Source of the DNA: JADKCL01 sp031424495
GTDB lineage: Bacteria > Bacteroidota > Bacteroidia > J057 > JADKCL01
Direction of reading: 5' to 3'
NCBI GenBank assembly: GCA_031424495.1
Contig: JANPHP010000523.1
Coordinates: 1-12,779, forward strand
DNA: 12,779 nt
The notes under the pieces are model-generated. The model searched no databases. It was not told where the DNA came from and was given only the letters and a program-made list of their open reading frames with translations. Position numbers and translations under genes: made by a program. This document shows, in pieces, positions 1 to 6,627 of this stretch (within the stretch, counting starts at the first letter, position 1; every line of letters starts with the position of its first letter).

Positions 1-726
1 CTGACAGATGTCGCAGCCGTAGGCCCAGCCCTCGGTTTGCGCGGCGAGCTCGGCGGGCATGCCCTCGCGCAGCTCGATCGTGAGGTAGCTGATACACTTG
101 CGGCTGTCGATTTGGTAGGGGGTGAGTGCCTCGGTGGGGCAGGCGTCGATACATTTGGTGCAGGTGCCGCAGTAGTCCTTCATCGGGCCGTCATAGTCCA
201 GCTCCAAGTCCACGATGATCTCACCGATGAAGTACCAAGAACCCATTTTGGGGTGGATGAGGTTGGTATGCTTGCCGATCCAGCCCAGGCCGCCACGTTT
301 GGCCCAGGCCTTGTCCATGACCGGCGCCGAGTCGGTGAAAACCCGTGCATTGACTGCTCCAACATTCTCCTGCATCCACTCCAAAACTCGGTGGAGCTTG
401 CGCTTGATCACTTTGTGATAGTCTTCTCCCCAAGCATAAGTCGAAATCTTGGGCGCATCGGCAGGTTGATGGTCGGCAGGATCAGGACAATAATTGAGCA
501 AGACGCTGATCACAGACTTGGCGCCCTCGACGAGCAAACGCGGGTCAACCCGCATGTCGAAGTGGTTTTCCATCCAATTCATCGTCCCGTGCCGGCCCTC
601 TTTCAGCCATTGCTCCAAATCAACGGCCTCTTTTTCCAAAAATCCTGCCTTGGAAATGCCCACCAAATCAAAACCCTGCAAGCTCAGTTGCCGCTTGATT
701 GCCTGGGTGAGGTCGGATGGGGACAC
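1..726 (-). CDS. queG: tRNA epoxyqueuosine(34) reductase QueG, C-terminus cut by window edge
   Basis: Reading the minus strand from 726 to the left edge gives 242 open codons of QueG, the cobalamin- and iron-sulfur-dependent enzyme that reduces epoxyqueuosine to queuosine at the wobble base of tRNA in the cytosol. Visible marks are FTDSAPVMDKAWA (residues 130-142; the Asp at 132 is at the conserved active-site position), GGLGWIGKHTNL, and the first 4Fe-4S cluster CGTCTKCIDACP (Cys186, 189, 192, 196). The second cluster begins with CDIC at the edge (Cys238, Cys241). The family is about 310 residues or more, so roughly 70 or more are missing. There is no ATG between the upstream in-frame TAG (near 808-810) and the conserved N-terminus. 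The GTG at 724-726 (V-SPSDLTQAIKRQL) is therefore the best start. It lies just inside a heptamer repeat tract. The identification is secure; the start is probable. Confidence 0.93.
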   Translation of the reverse strand, partial: MSPSDLTQAIKRQLSLQGFDLVGISKAGFLEKEAVDLEQWLKEGRHGTMNWMENHFDMRVDPRLLVEGAKSVISVLLNYCPDPADHQPADAPKISTYAWGEDYHKVIKRKLHRVLEWMQENVGAVNARVFTDSAPVMDKAWAKRGGLGWIGKHTNLIHPKMGSWYFIGEIIVDLELDYDGPMKDYCGTCTKCIDACPTEALTPYQIDSRKCISYLTIELREGMPAELAAQTEGWAYGCDICQ

Positions 727-733
727 TTTTGGA

Positions 734-765
734 ATTGAGAATTGAAAATTGAAAATGGAGAATTG
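734..765. repeat. Heptamer tandem repeat (ATTGARA) abutting the queG start
   Basis: Four 7-base units and a partial fifth run from 734: ATTGAGA, ATTGAAA, ATTGAAA, ATGGAGA, ATTG. The tract ends eight bases before the GTG start of queG on the other strand, so it lies in the queG leader. Short heptanucleotide tandem repeats of this A/T-rich type are known from intergenic DNA of cyanobacteria and other bacteria. A role here is not shown by the sequence. Confidence 0.75.
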
Positions 766-780
766 CCGGGGTTGTAGGTA

Positions 781-928
781 ATACTGGCTCTGCGATCTTT
801 GGCGATGCTATCTCATCGATGTCTGCGGTGATTTATTCAAAGTCAATGCATTAGCCTAGATTCTGGCCTTTGTCCTAGCTTTGCAAACGGGGCGATCTCT
901 GCGGTTTTCCTTGCACGAGAGCAAGTCC
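781..928. repeat. Intergenic spacer with diverged CGATnTCTGCGGT repeats
   Basis: The spacer between the hydrolase stop and the queG leader holds no gene. It contains two near-identical 13-mers, CGATGTCTGCGGT at 817-829 and CGATCTCTGCGGT at 893-905 (12 of 13 the same). A related CTCTGCGATCTTTGGCG lies at 788-804. They look like eroded copies of a short dispersed intergenic repeat. I saw no convincing terminator for the hydrolase gene; only a 5-bp stem (CTTGC/GCAAG) occurs near 910-925. Confidence 0.4.
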
Positions 929-2149
929 TCAAAACGGTAAAGCTTTGAGCGAATCCAAGTACAACTTGCCAAACAGCATCGTGGGCAGGGCGCAATCACC
1001 GTGATTGAGGTTGTCGGCCGTTTCGAAGAGGCTTACGGTCGTGGCGCCGGCAGCTACGAAATGATTGTAGGCGACGATGGAGTTTTGATAATTGACTTGG
1101 TCGTCGCTGCTGCAATAAAACATCTTGACGGGCGATTTAGGAATCCAGTCATAGAGATCGTTTTTGCGCAAGGCCACCTTCAATGGGTGGTTGGGGTCAG
1201 CATCAAAGGCAGCCATCTCAGCGTCCTTGACCATGAGACGCGGCACTGGATTGGATACATTGTTGATTTCACCAATGTCGTGCGTACCGTCAAACATGGG
1301 AGGAATGATGGAGTCGTATGGGGGCTTGAGCAAGGCGACCACGTCCGGAACCAAGTGATACACCATTTGGTAGCTGAACAGCACATAGGGCAAATATCCC
1401 GGTGTGGGATAGGGATCGAAACTTGTGATGACCTGCGCCTGCACGCCCGAGCAGTCGTAAGGTCCCGCCATGGGGGCCGAACCCGTGACGACAAATTCTG
1501 GCTCGTAATAGGTTTGGATTTCGCGGTGGGTGGCCATCGTGGAGTGACCGCCTTGCGAATAGCCAAACAAAAATAAGCGATGGTCCCAAACCTTGTTGAG
1601 ATCCGTAGAAAAGTCCCTGCAAGCCCTGAGCATATCGATGACGGCCGTCGCCTCTGATTTTGCATGTATATAAGGATGCAAACCCGGGCTGTCGCCCAAG
1701 CCGAGCAAGTCGGGCATGGTGCACATGTAGCCGCTTGTCGCATAGACGATGCCGATCACAACCTCGTCGTTGCGCCGACTCGCGACGCTGTTGTCGCTCG
1801 CAACGGTACCATGTTGGTAGCTCACCATGGGCAAGGCTGGCAAGCTGTCGCCGTTTGGAACGCAAAATGCTCCCGATGCTATTGTGAGCCTGCCAAATGG
1901 GTCTGTCGTTTGGTAAACGACCTTATATACTGAGACACCATACTGTACATGCAAAAAAGCCGTTGCTCCGCCGCCGATCGTATTGATAATGGAATCCACC
2001 TGGTCGGGTGTCCAAGTCTCCATCAACGATGTGCTGAGGACCTTGCCCCGTGGATCGGCCTTCTCTTCAAAAGGCGCTTCTCTCCAATCACTACAAGCTG
2101 TGAGCATGAGCATCGGGAGAAGGAACAATAAGATGGTAGACTTTTTCAT
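929..2149 (-). CDS. Secreted lipoprotein, alpha/beta hydrolase (secretory lipase-like)
   Basis: The 406-residue product begins with a lipoprotein signal peptide: KK, a hydrophobic run, then the lipobox LTAC with Cys19 as the lipidation site. It should be anchored in an envelope membrane, facing the periplasm or cell surface. The rest is an alpha/beta hydrolase. The nucleophile elbow GYSQGG carries Ser198 preceded by the strand LFLF. A likely acid is Asp349 or Asp350 in CSSDDQVNY, and the likely base is His383 in LNHGDC. SYQHGT near residue 110 fits an oxyanion-hole loop. The layout resembles secretory lipases (LIP family) and related esterases. Substrate (lipid ester, aryl ester or peptide) cannot be told. 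It starts with ATG at 2147-2149, 38 bases after the ruvB stop on the same strand, so co-transcription with ruvB is possible but no functional link is evident. Confidence 0.85.
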   Translation of the reverse strand: MKKSTILLFLLPMLMLTACSDWREAPFEEKADPRGKVLSTSLMETWTPDQVDSIINTIGGGATAFLHVQYGVSVYKVVYQTTDPFGRLTIASGAFCVPNGDSLPALPMVSYQHGTVASDNSVASRRNDEVVIGIVYATSGYMCTMPDLLGLGDSPGLHPYIHAKSEATAVIDMLRACRDFSTDLNKVWDHRLFLFGYSQGGHSTMATHREIQTYYEPEFVVTGSAPMAGPYDCSGVQAQVITSFDPYPTPGYLPYVLFSYQMVYHLVPDVVALLKPPYDSIIPPMFDGTHDIGEINNVSNPVPRLMVKDAEMAAFDADPNHPLKVALRKNDLYDWIPKSPVKMFYCSSDDQVNYQNSIVAYNHFVAAGATTVSLFETADNLNHGDCALPTMLFGKLYLDSLKALPF

Positions 2150-2187
2150 GCAATTTTAGTTCAGTGCCAAGTTGGGGCGACCACAAT

Positions 2188-3201
2188 TTAGAAAAGAGTT
2201 TGCTGATCCCCGCTAGGTGTGATGCCAAAATGTTTAAAAGCCCGCTCAGTGGCCATACGGCCACGCGAGGTGCGCTTCAAAAATCCCTCCATAATCAGGT
2301 AGGGTTCATAGACTTCTTCGATGGTCTCGGCCTCTTCACCGACCGCCGTCGCGATGGTCGTCAGACCGACGGGACCACCTTTGAATTTCTCGATGATCGT
2401 GCGCAGGATCTTGTTGTCCATGTCGTCGAGGCCGGTCTCGTCGACATCGAGGGCTTCAAGCGCGATTTTGGCTATGACCATCGAGATCGTGCCATCGCCT
2501 TTCACCATCGCGAAGTCGCGGGTGCGGCGCAGCAAGCGGTTGGCGATGCGCGGAGTCCCGCGGCTGCGTCGCGCGATTTCAAAGGCAGCATCCTTCTCGA
2601 TCGGCACGCCGAGCACGCCTGCAGATCGCCTGATGATGCGTGCCAGTGTCTGTGCATCGTAGTATTCCAACCTGAAATTGATGCCAAAGCGGGCGAGGAG
2701 CGGAGCGGTAAGCAAACCTGTGCGCGTCGTCGCACCGACGAGCGTAAATGGGCTCAGAGCGATTTCTACGCTGCGCGCATTCGGCCCCGACTCGATCATG
2801 ATGTCGATTTTGAAATCCTCCATCGCCGAGTAAAGGTATTCTTCCACGATAGGACTCAGGCGGTGGATCTCGTCGATGAATAGGACATCGCGCGGCTCCA
2901 AATTGGTGAGCAGGCCTGCGAGGTCACCCGGCTTTTCCAGGATCGGACCCGACGTGGCCCTGATGTTGGTGCCCAACTCGTTGGCGATGATGTAAGAGAG
3001 CGTGGTCTTGCCCAGGCCCGGAGGGCCATGTAGGATCACGTGATCGAGCGAATCGCCTCGCATGGCAGCTGCTTTTACAAAAATTTGCAGGTTTTCGACC
3101 AGCTTCGGTTGCCCAGAAAACTCGTCAAAGCGCTGTGGCCGCAGTACGGAATCTTCCTCCTTGTCTCCCACGTTGCTGCCGTCCGTAATGCGTTCTTTCA
3201 T
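2188..3201 (-). CDS. ruvB: Holliday junction branch migration ATPase RuvB
   Basis: RuvB is the hexameric AAA+ motor that drives branch migration of Holliday junctions with RuvA during recombinational repair. Using the numbering of the longer form (GTG start at 3222, 344 residues): LRPQRFDEFSGQ (27-38), Walker A GPPGLGKTT (66-74, Lys72), Walker B LFIDE (114-118), sensor-1 region GATTRTG (163-169), the likely arginine finger in LLARFG (Arg178), and sensor 2 in RGTPRIANRLLRR (221-233). The C-terminal winged helix spans about 282-325 (GGPVGLTTIATAVGE ... EGFLKRTSRGR). Length matches the family. I prefer the ATG at 3199-3201 (MKERITDG, 337 residues) over the GTG at 3220-3222 because ATG is commoner and nothing conserved lies between them. 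ruvA and ruvC are not in the window. Confidence 0.96.
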   Translation of the reverse strand: MKERITDGSNVGDKEEDSVLRPQRFDEFSGQPKLVENLQIFVKAAAMRGDSLDHVILHGPPGLGKTTLSYIIANELGTNIRATSGPILEKPGDLAGLLTNLEPRDVLFIDEIHRLSPIVEEYLYSAMEDFKIDIMIESGPNARSVEIALSPFTLVGATTRTGLLTAPLLARFGINFRLEYYDAQTLARIIRRSAGVLGVPIEKDAAFEIARRSRGTPRIANRLLRRTRDFAMVKGDGTISMVIAKIALEALDVDETGLDDMDNKILRTIIEKFKGGPVGLTTIATAVGEEAETIEEVYEPYLIMEGFLKRTSRGRMATERAFKHFGITPSGDQQTLF

Positions 3202-3367
3202 TCCAAATTCATTCTGAGTCACAATGATACTAAGAATTCATCCATTTGCGATGCCCCCTGCATCAACCATCTCAGTCATTCCTTCTTTCAAAATAGCCTC
3301 TAAATCGGTAGAATCGCCACAAATTCGTTTTATGAACTGAGTTTGAGCAATTCAGAGGCCTATAAAG

Positions 3368-3398
3368 ATTGAGGTTTGCGGCGAAATTCGCATATTTG
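3368..3398 (+). promoter_or_regulatory. Candidate Bacteroidota-type promoter for glmM
   Basis: ATTG at 3368-3371 is followed by exactly 19 bases and then CATATTTG at 3391-3398. This is one mismatch in each element from the Bacteroidota consensus TTTG-N19-TAnnTTTG. Transcription would start near 3403-3405, giving a leader of about 17 bases to the ATG at 3421. That position excludes the upstream ATG at 3376 as the start. It is a pattern match only. Confidence 0.5.
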
Positions 3399-3420
3399 CG
3401 CCAGTAATTTTGGTAGGAAT

Positions 3421-4812
3421 ATGACATTGATCGCTTCAATTTCGGGAATCAGGGGTACGATAGGAGGGGAAAGTGAGAAAAACTTGACTCCCATCGATAT
3501 CGTGAAATTTACATCTGCCTTTGGCATGTGGATGACGACAAAATCAGAATCCACCAAGGTTGTGATTGGTCGTGATGCCCGTTTGTCGGGCCCGATGGTC
3601 GAGCATCTCGTGATCGGCACGCTCGTGGGTTTGGGTTTTGAGGTGATCAATCTTGGACTTTCCACGACACCGACGGTTGAGATGGCCGTCACAGCTTATG
3701 AAGCCGCAGGCGGCATCGTGATCACCGCTTCTCACAACCCCGGTGACTGGAATGCACTTAAACTGCTCAATCGCAAGGGCGAATTTGTGACCAACAAAGC
3801 GGGCGGCGACATCCAGGAAATCGTAAAGCGCGGGTTTTTCACTTACGCTATGATCGACCAAATCGGTTTTGTGACCGAGGTGAATGATTTTGGCGCACAG
3901 CATATCCAGAAAATTCTCGCATTGTCCTATATCGATGCCTATGCGGTCGGGGCAGCAAACCTCAAGATCTTGGTCGACGGGGTGAATAGCAGCGGCGGCG
4001 TCTATGTGCCGCAACTGCTGCGTGCCATGGGTGTCACCGATATCGTGGAGCACAATTGCGACCCAACCGGACACTTTGCCCACAACCCAGAGCCGCTCAA
4101 GCAAAACCTGCTCGACACCTGCGCTGCGATCCTGACCCACGGCTGTGACTTGGGCATTGTGGTGGATCCAGATGTCGATCGTCTGGTATTCATCGATGAA
4201 AAAGGTGAATTATTTGGCGAGGAATACACGCTCGTGGCGATTGCAGACTACATCTTGCAACAAAAGAAAGGTGTAGTCGTCTCCAACCTCAGCTCCAGCC
4301 GTGCGCTGCGTGACTTGGCTGCCAGCCATGGTTGCCGTCACTATGCATCCGCTGTGGGTGAGGTCAATGTTACTGAGATCATGAAGCGCACCGATGCCGT
4401 GATCGGTGGCGAAGGCAATGGGGGCGTGATCGTCCCTGATCTGCACTACGGGCGCGATGCACTCGTGGGCATAGCTATCTTCTTGACTCATCTCGTAAAG
4501 TGTAAAATGACCTGCTCTGAGCTACGGGCCACGTATCCAGATTATTACATGTCCAAGCAAAAGGCAGATCTGGACCCAACCGTGGACATGAAGCGCCTGC
4601 TCGATGACTTGGAGCAGAAGTATAGCGCAGAGGAAACCAACAATATCGATGGTCTCAAGATCGACTTTGCCGATTCATGGGTCCACCTCAGGAAATCCAA
4701 CACAGAGCCCATCATCCGTATTTATTCTGAAGCCAAAACCCAAGCTGGTGCTGATGCGCTTGCAGACAGCTTCAAGGCTGAAATTACCTCCATGGTCGCT
4801 TCATCACATTGA
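3421..4812 (+). CDS. glmM: Phosphoglucosamine mutase (alpha-D-phosphohexomutase family)
   Basis: The protein of 463 residues interconverts glucosamine-6-phosphate and glucosamine-1-phosphate on the route to UDP-GlcNAc, peptidoglycan and LPS. Visible signatures are SISGIRGTIGG at the N-terminus, the active-site phosphoserine loop TASHNPGDWNALK (Ser104), the metal loop VDPDVDRL (Asp249, 251, 253), the sugar-binding loop GGEGNGGV (around 329-336), and the C-terminal phosphate-binding loop RKSNTEPIIRIYSEA (about 424-438). GEGNGG replaces the usual GExSGH, a variant I recall from Bacteroidota and archaeal members. A phosphomannomutase role cannot be fully excluded. The start at 3421 (MTLIASISG) is chosen over 3376 because the extra 15 residues are unlike the family and the candidate promoter overlaps them. 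The gene is followed two bases after its stop by a cysteine desulfurase gene, so the two are probably translated from one message. Confidence 0.9.
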   Translation: MTLIASISGIRGTIGGESEKNLTPIDIVKFTSAFGMWMTTKSESTKVVIGRDARLSGPMVEHLVIGTLVGLGFEVINLGLSTTPTVEMAVTAYEAAGGIVITASHNPGDWNALKLLNRKGEFVTNKAGGDIQEIVKRGFFTYAMIDQIGFVTEVNDFGAQHIQKILALSYIDAYAVGAANLKILVDGVNSSGGVYVPQLLRAMGVTDIVEHNCDPTGHFAHNPEPLKQNLLDTCAAILTHGCDLGIVVDPDVDRLVFIDEKGELFGEEYTLVAIADYILQQKKGVVVSNLSSSRALRDLAASHGCRHYASAVGEVNVTEIMKRTDAVIGGEGNGGVIVPDLHYGRDALVGIAIFLTHLVKCKMTCSELRATYPDYYMSKQKADLDPTVDMKRLLDDLEQKYSAEETNNIDGLKIDFADSWVHLRKSNTEPIIRIYSEAKTQAGADALADSFKAEITSMVASSH

Positions 4813-4814
4813 AA

Positions 4815-5957
4815 ATGAATAGGATATATCTCGACAATGCAGCGAGCACGCCTATGGACGCCGAAGTCCTGGATTTGATGATCGATGTATTGCGTTCTGC
4901 CAATGGCAACCCATCATCGGTGCATTATCATGGGCGGCAACTGCGCGCCATGATCGAGCAGTCCCGCAAAGAAATCGCAAGCCTCATCGGGGCATCACCT
5001 GCTGAGATTTTCTTTACCAGCGGCGGTACCGAGGCCGACAATCTTGCGATCAAAGGCGCTGTCGCCACCCAAGGCATCCAACAAGTGATCACGACGGCCA
5101 TCGAGCACCACGCTGTGACACATCCGGTCGAAGACTTGGAAAAGGCTGGCATGAAAACCGTTTGGTTGCGCGTAGATAGCGAGGGCTTTCCCGACCTGGC
5201 GCAATTGGAAACTGCGCTTCAAAGTGGAGACAAATCCCTTGTGAGCCTTATGCACGCCAACAATGAGCTGGGCACGATGATCGACCTGGACCAGGTCGCA
5301 CGCCTTTGCGCTCGCTATGGGGCCATTTTGCACTCCGACACGGTGCAGACGATGGCGCATGTGCATTACAAGCTCAGTGACATGCCCATCCATTTCATCA
5401 CAGCCTCTGCGCATAAATTTTATGGCCCCAAAGGCGTCGGTTTTCTCTACATCAAATCTGGAACGCAGATTCCTGCCCAGATCTGTGGTGGCTCACAAGA
5501 GCGCAACATGCGCGCGGGAACAGAAAATGTGGCCGGCATCGTTGCGATGGCGGCAGCTTTGAAGAAATGCTATGGCTCGTTTGAGCAAAAGACAGCACAT
5601 CTCTGGAATCTGAAGCAGCGCATGCAGCAAGGTCTGGAGCGCATGGTGACCGGCGTGCAATTCAATGGAGCCATCGAGCCTGGCAAGTCGATCCCGACGG
5701 TGCTGAATGTCGCATTCCCTTCAGACGAGGAGGAATCGATGATCCTATTCAACTTGGATATCGGCGGCATTTGTGCATCAGGGGGCTCTGCCTGCACATC
5801 GGGTAGCGTGAAAGGCAGCCATGTATTGGCCGGACTCGGCCACGGACAGGCTAGGGTCTCCAACAGCGTGCGTTTTTCATTTGGCGTACAAAATACCGAG
5901 GCGGAGATCGACGAGGCGCTCGCCAAAATAGGGGAGTTCTTGCACGTGAGGGTCTAG
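4815..5957 (+). CDS. Cysteine desulfurase, group I (IscS/NifS-like)
   Basis: This 380-residue PLP enzyme takes sulfur from L-cysteine as a persulfide for iron-sulfur clusters or thiolated tRNA. It starts YLDNAASTPMD. It shows TSGGTEADNLAI (cofactor phosphate loop), EHHAV (His98 stacks on PLP), SDTVQT (Asp175, Gln178), SAHKFYGPKG (Lys201, the Schiff-base lysine) and the mobile loop GGSACTSGS with catalytic Cys327. The SACTSG loop marks group I (IscS/NifS) rather than SufS, which has RxGHHCA. No iscU, sufBCD or mnmA neighbour is present, so the acceptor is unknown. The ATG at 4815 lies two bases after the glmM stop. An in-frame TTG at 4809 overlaps glmM but adds only two residues. The gene ends before a strong hairpin terminator at 5989. 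Confidence 0.93.
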   Translation: MNRIYLDNAASTPMDAEVLDLMIDVLRSANGNPSSVHYHGRQLRAMIEQSRKEIASLIGASPAEIFFTSGGTEADNLAIKGAVATQGIQQVITTAIEHHAVTHPVEDLEKAGMKTVWLRVDSEGFPDLAQLETALQSGDKSLVSLMHANNELGTMIDLDQVARLCARYGAILHSDTVQTMAHVHYKLSDMPIHFITASAHKFYGPKGVGFLYIKSGTQIPAQICGGSQERNMRAGTENVAGIVAMAAALKKCYGSFEQKTAHLWNLKQRMQQGLERMVTGVQFNGAIEPGKSIPTVLNVAFPSDEEESMILFNLDIGGICASGGSACTSGSVKGSHVLAGLGHGQARVSNSVRFSFGVQNTEAEIDEALAKIGEFLHVRV

Positions 5958-5988
5958 GAACGCCCAAAAACAGTTCTGCATTCATACC

Positions 5989-6034
5989 AATGCTGCCACC
6001 TGCGCTCGATTGCCTAGGTGGCAGCATTCATTTT
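5989..6034 (+). terminator. Intrinsic terminator of the glmM-cysteine desulfurase pair
   Basis: A perfect 13-bp stem, AATGCTGCCACCT (5989-6001) with AGGTGGCAGCATT (6016-6028), encloses a 14-base loop. CATTTTG follows on the plus strand. The T-run is short, but the stem is strong and lies 31 bases after the desulfurase stop. There is no T-run on the minus-strand side, so it should act rightward. Confidence 0.75.
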
Positions 6035-6094
6035 GAGGCGCTATCAGCGTTTGGTGACCCTATTCCAACATTGCAAATCAAAAATGGCAGGTAT

Positions 6095-6136
6095 AAAAAT
6101 GCAGAAAGCCTTCGGCAATTTTACCGAAGGCTTTCT
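6095..6136 (-). terminator. Intrinsic terminator of the tRNA pair
   Basis: AGAAAGCCTTCGG (6103-6115) and CCGAAGGCTTTCT (6124-6136) form a perfect 13-bp stem with an 8-base loop. Reading the minus strand, the stem is followed after two bases by ATTTTTATAC, a T-run. On the plus strand no T-run follows. It lies 8 bases beyond the 3' end of tRNA-Val, so it ends transcription of the minus-strand tRNAs and faces the terminator at 5989. Confidence 0.8.
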
Positions 6137-6144
6137 TAGAAGGG

Positions 6145-6219
6145 TGGGCTGTACTGGATTCGAACCAGTGACCTTTGCAGTGTGAATGCAACGCTCTGAA
6201 CCAACTGAGCTAACAGCCC
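6145..6219 (-). tRNA. tRNA-Val (anticodon CAC)
   Basis: The minus strand folds into a full 75-base cloverleaf. The acceptor GGGCTGT pairs with ACAGCCC over 7 bp. The D-stem is GCTC/GAGC. The anticodon arm is TTGCA-TTCACAC-TGCAA, so the anticodon is CAC and reads GTG. The variable loop is AGGTC, the T-arm is ACTGG-TTCGAAT-CCAGT, and the discriminator is A73. The next bases are CCC, so the CCA tail is not encoded. It follows the CAT tRNA by 66 bases on the same strand and is probably transcribed with it. Confidence 0.93.
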
Positions 6220-6285
6220 TTAATGCAGCACAATGAACGAATAGCGATCAAGTCCGACCACCTCACGCACTTGCTGCAAAGTGTG

Positions 6286-6358
6286 TGGGCCCACCAGGAC
6301 TTGAACCTGGGACCACCTGATTATGAGTCAGACGCTCTAACCACTGAGCTATAGGCCC
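6286..6358 (-). tRNA. tRNA with CAT anticodon, probably tRNA-Ile2 (lysidine type)
   Basis: The minus strand folds into a 73-base cloverleaf. The acceptor GGGCCTA pairs with TGGGCCC (one G-T pair), the D-stem is GCTC/GAGC, the anticodon arm is TCTGA-CTCATAA-TCAGG (anticodon CAT), the T-arm is CCAGG-TTCAAGT-CCTGG, and the discriminator is A73. CCA is not encoded. CAT can belong to elongator Met, initiator Met or Ile2. The initiator is excluded because bases 1 and 72 pair (G-C). The pairs C4-G69 and C5-G68, reported as recognition elements for the lysidine synthetase TilS, favour Ile2, which would read ATA after modification. Elongator Met remains possible. Confidence 0.9.
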
Positions 6359-6363
6359 TTCAT

Positions 6364-6391
6364 CAAATAACGAAGTGATACCACTTTCAAA
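6364..6391 (-). promoter_or_regulatory. Weak candidate promoter of the tRNA pair
   Basis: On the minus strand TTTG (6391-6388) is followed by 17 bases and TTATTTG (6370-6364), near the Bacteroidota -33/-7 pattern. It would place the start almost at G1 of the CAT tRNA, leaving little or no 5' leader for RNase P. The spacer contains a 5-bp palindrome, AAGTG-atac-CACTT. Low confidence. Confidence 0.3.
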
Positions 6392-6527
6392 AGTCCTGCA
6401 AAGCTCGGTAGATCGTTTGTATTTTCAAAATGAAGCGATAAATATTCCTCAAAAAAAGCAGAAATGATTCCCAAATGGTCCGAACAAGTGCATGAGCAGC
6501 ATCAATCCCCGATCTGTGAGGCTTGGC

Positions 6528-6559
6528 CTTGTGAAAAAACATGATAAAAATCAGTTTTG
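6528..6559 (+). promoter_or_regulatory. Candidate promoter of the stress-protein/signalling block
   Basis: CTTG (6528-6531), a 20-base spacer and CAGTTTTG (6552-6559) match the Bacteroidota -33/-7 pattern with one mismatch in each element. Transcription would begin near 6564-6566, inside the left arm of the adjacent hairpin. It is a pattern match without other support. Confidence 0.45.
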
Positions 6560-6590
6560 GGCCTGAGTGCTGTCATCGATCACTCAGGCC
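6560..6590 (+). promoter_or_regulatory. 10-bp inverted repeat in the universal stress protein leader
   Basis: GGCCTGAGTG (6560-6569) and CACTCAGGCC (6581-6590) are perfectly complementary across an 11-base loop and lie 38 bases before the ATG at 6628. No T-run follows on the plus strand, so it is not a plus-strand terminator. It could be a 5' mRNA stem-loop or a protein-binding palindrome. A weak minus-strand terminator is possible, since ATTTTTATC occurs about 10 bases beyond it on that strand. Confidence 0.6.
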
Positions 6591-6627
6591 ATGAACGAGT
6601 TCTTTGCACTGTATCCGATATCTATCA

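Noticed and set aside
37..738. Open plus-strand frame of 233 codons
   Set aside because: It is the complement of queG, whose iron-sulfur motifs are clear on the minus strand; the product shows no family motif.
3293..3363. Inverted repeat ATAGCCTCT / AGAGGCCTAT in the ruvB-glmM spacer
   Set aside because: Imperfect, with about 50 bases between arms; expected by chance at this length.
3376..3420. Upstream ATG extending glmM by 15 residues
   Set aside because: The extension is unlike the family and overlaps the candidate -7 element; 3421 fits known N-termini.
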